Source of the DNA: Bacillus sp. DTU_2020_1000418_1_SI_GHA_SEK_038
Lineage (GTDB): Bacteria > Bacillota > Bacilli > Bacillales > Cytobacillaceae
DNA length: 64,000 nucleotides
Direction of reading: 5' to 3'
Assembly (NCBI RefSeq): GCF_032341175.1
Contig: NZ_CP135435.1
Span: forward strand, 4,030,001 to 4,094,000
Below are positions 63,840 to 64,000 of this stretch, piece after piece. Positions within the stretch are counted from its first letter, which is position 1. Each line of letters begins with the position of its first letter. The translations under genes were made by a program, and so were the position numbers. A model generated the notes under the pieces. That model did no database searches and was not told the DNA's origin. It saw only the letters and a list, made by a program, of their open reading frames with translations.

Positions 63840-64000
63840 CAATACGAACATACATATTAATCAAACGTTTGATTAAATCCTTCAAAACCATGAAGGACAA
63901 GGGATTGTGACTGTTCAATCAAACGTTTGTTTAAAAAGTTGGCGCTGAGCCTTATGGAAAACATAAATGCATACCTAATATTAATCAAACGTTTGATTAA
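63840..64000. repeat. Family E repeat, running off the window end
   Basis: ATACGAACATACATATTAAT, then CAAACGTTTGATTAAATCC, GGACAAGGGATTGTGACTG, TTCAATCAAACGTTTGTTTA, and a second unit starting at about 63979 with a perfect TTAATCAAACGTTTGATTAA palindrome. Confidence 0.85.

Overview
The window reads as a chromosomal segment of a low-GC, spore-former-type Bacillaceae (Bacillus sensu lato). Supporting signs are strong AGGAGG-type ribosome sites with frequent TTG/GTG starts, two SAM-I riboswitches, a ComK-family protein, an S-layer protein whose N-terminus matches the Geobacillus SbsC type, and a TxpA/BsrE-like type I toxin. No rRNA, tRNA, CRISPR array or intact insertion sequence was seen. Species cannot be fixed from the sequence.

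Layout. 0-10 kb: end of a branched-chain amino acid carrier, a ParE/RelE-type toxin-antitoxin pair, a SAM-riboswitch-controlled homoserine dehydrogenase, a Cache-type chemoreceptor and several small orphan proteins, separated by repeat-rich spacers. 10-41 kb: a large solute-scavenging island in four modules, each with its own XRE-cupin regulator. Module 1 has a thiamine-diphosphate enzyme, a complete Dpp/Opp-type ABC importer, an M20 amidohydrolase and a membrane carrier. Module 2 has an NhaC-type antiporter, two paralogous amidohydrolases flanking a second complete Opp-type importer, and an ornithine-cyclodeaminase-like enzyme. Module 3 has an MFS carrier with a nearby SDR and an M20 pseudogene. 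Module 4 has an NCS2 nucleobase permease and a deaminase-type amidohydrolase. Together they suggest import and hydrolysis of amides, small peptides or N-heterocycles for nitrogen and carbon; the actual substrates are not visible.

41-57 kb: two secreted proteins (choice-of-anchor I and SGNH hydrolase) sharing a near-identical C-terminal module whose downstream flank was duplicated with it, an oligopeptide-binding lipoprotein, an M24 peptidase, a MazF-like pair, a truncated SIR2-like gene, a riboswitch-linked OsmC protein and two nucleoside hydrolases. 57-64 kb: SbsC-type S-layer protein, a type I toxin-antitoxin locus (two decayed copies lie at 46.0 and 52.1 kb), then a regulatory cluster of winged-helix protein, sigma-70 factor, XRE protein and ComK paralog.

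The spacers are dominated by four dispersed repeat families: (A) ~200-bp elements with imperfect terminal inverted repeats starting GCGGACA; (B) 21-bp-period arrays carrying CAGCCAA; (D) 21-bp-period CGCAAA arrays inside a ~155-bp tandem; (E) paired palindromes around AATCAAACGTTTGATT. A 257-bp structured insertion with an apparent 5-bp target duplication sits at the stop codon of the SGNH gene.
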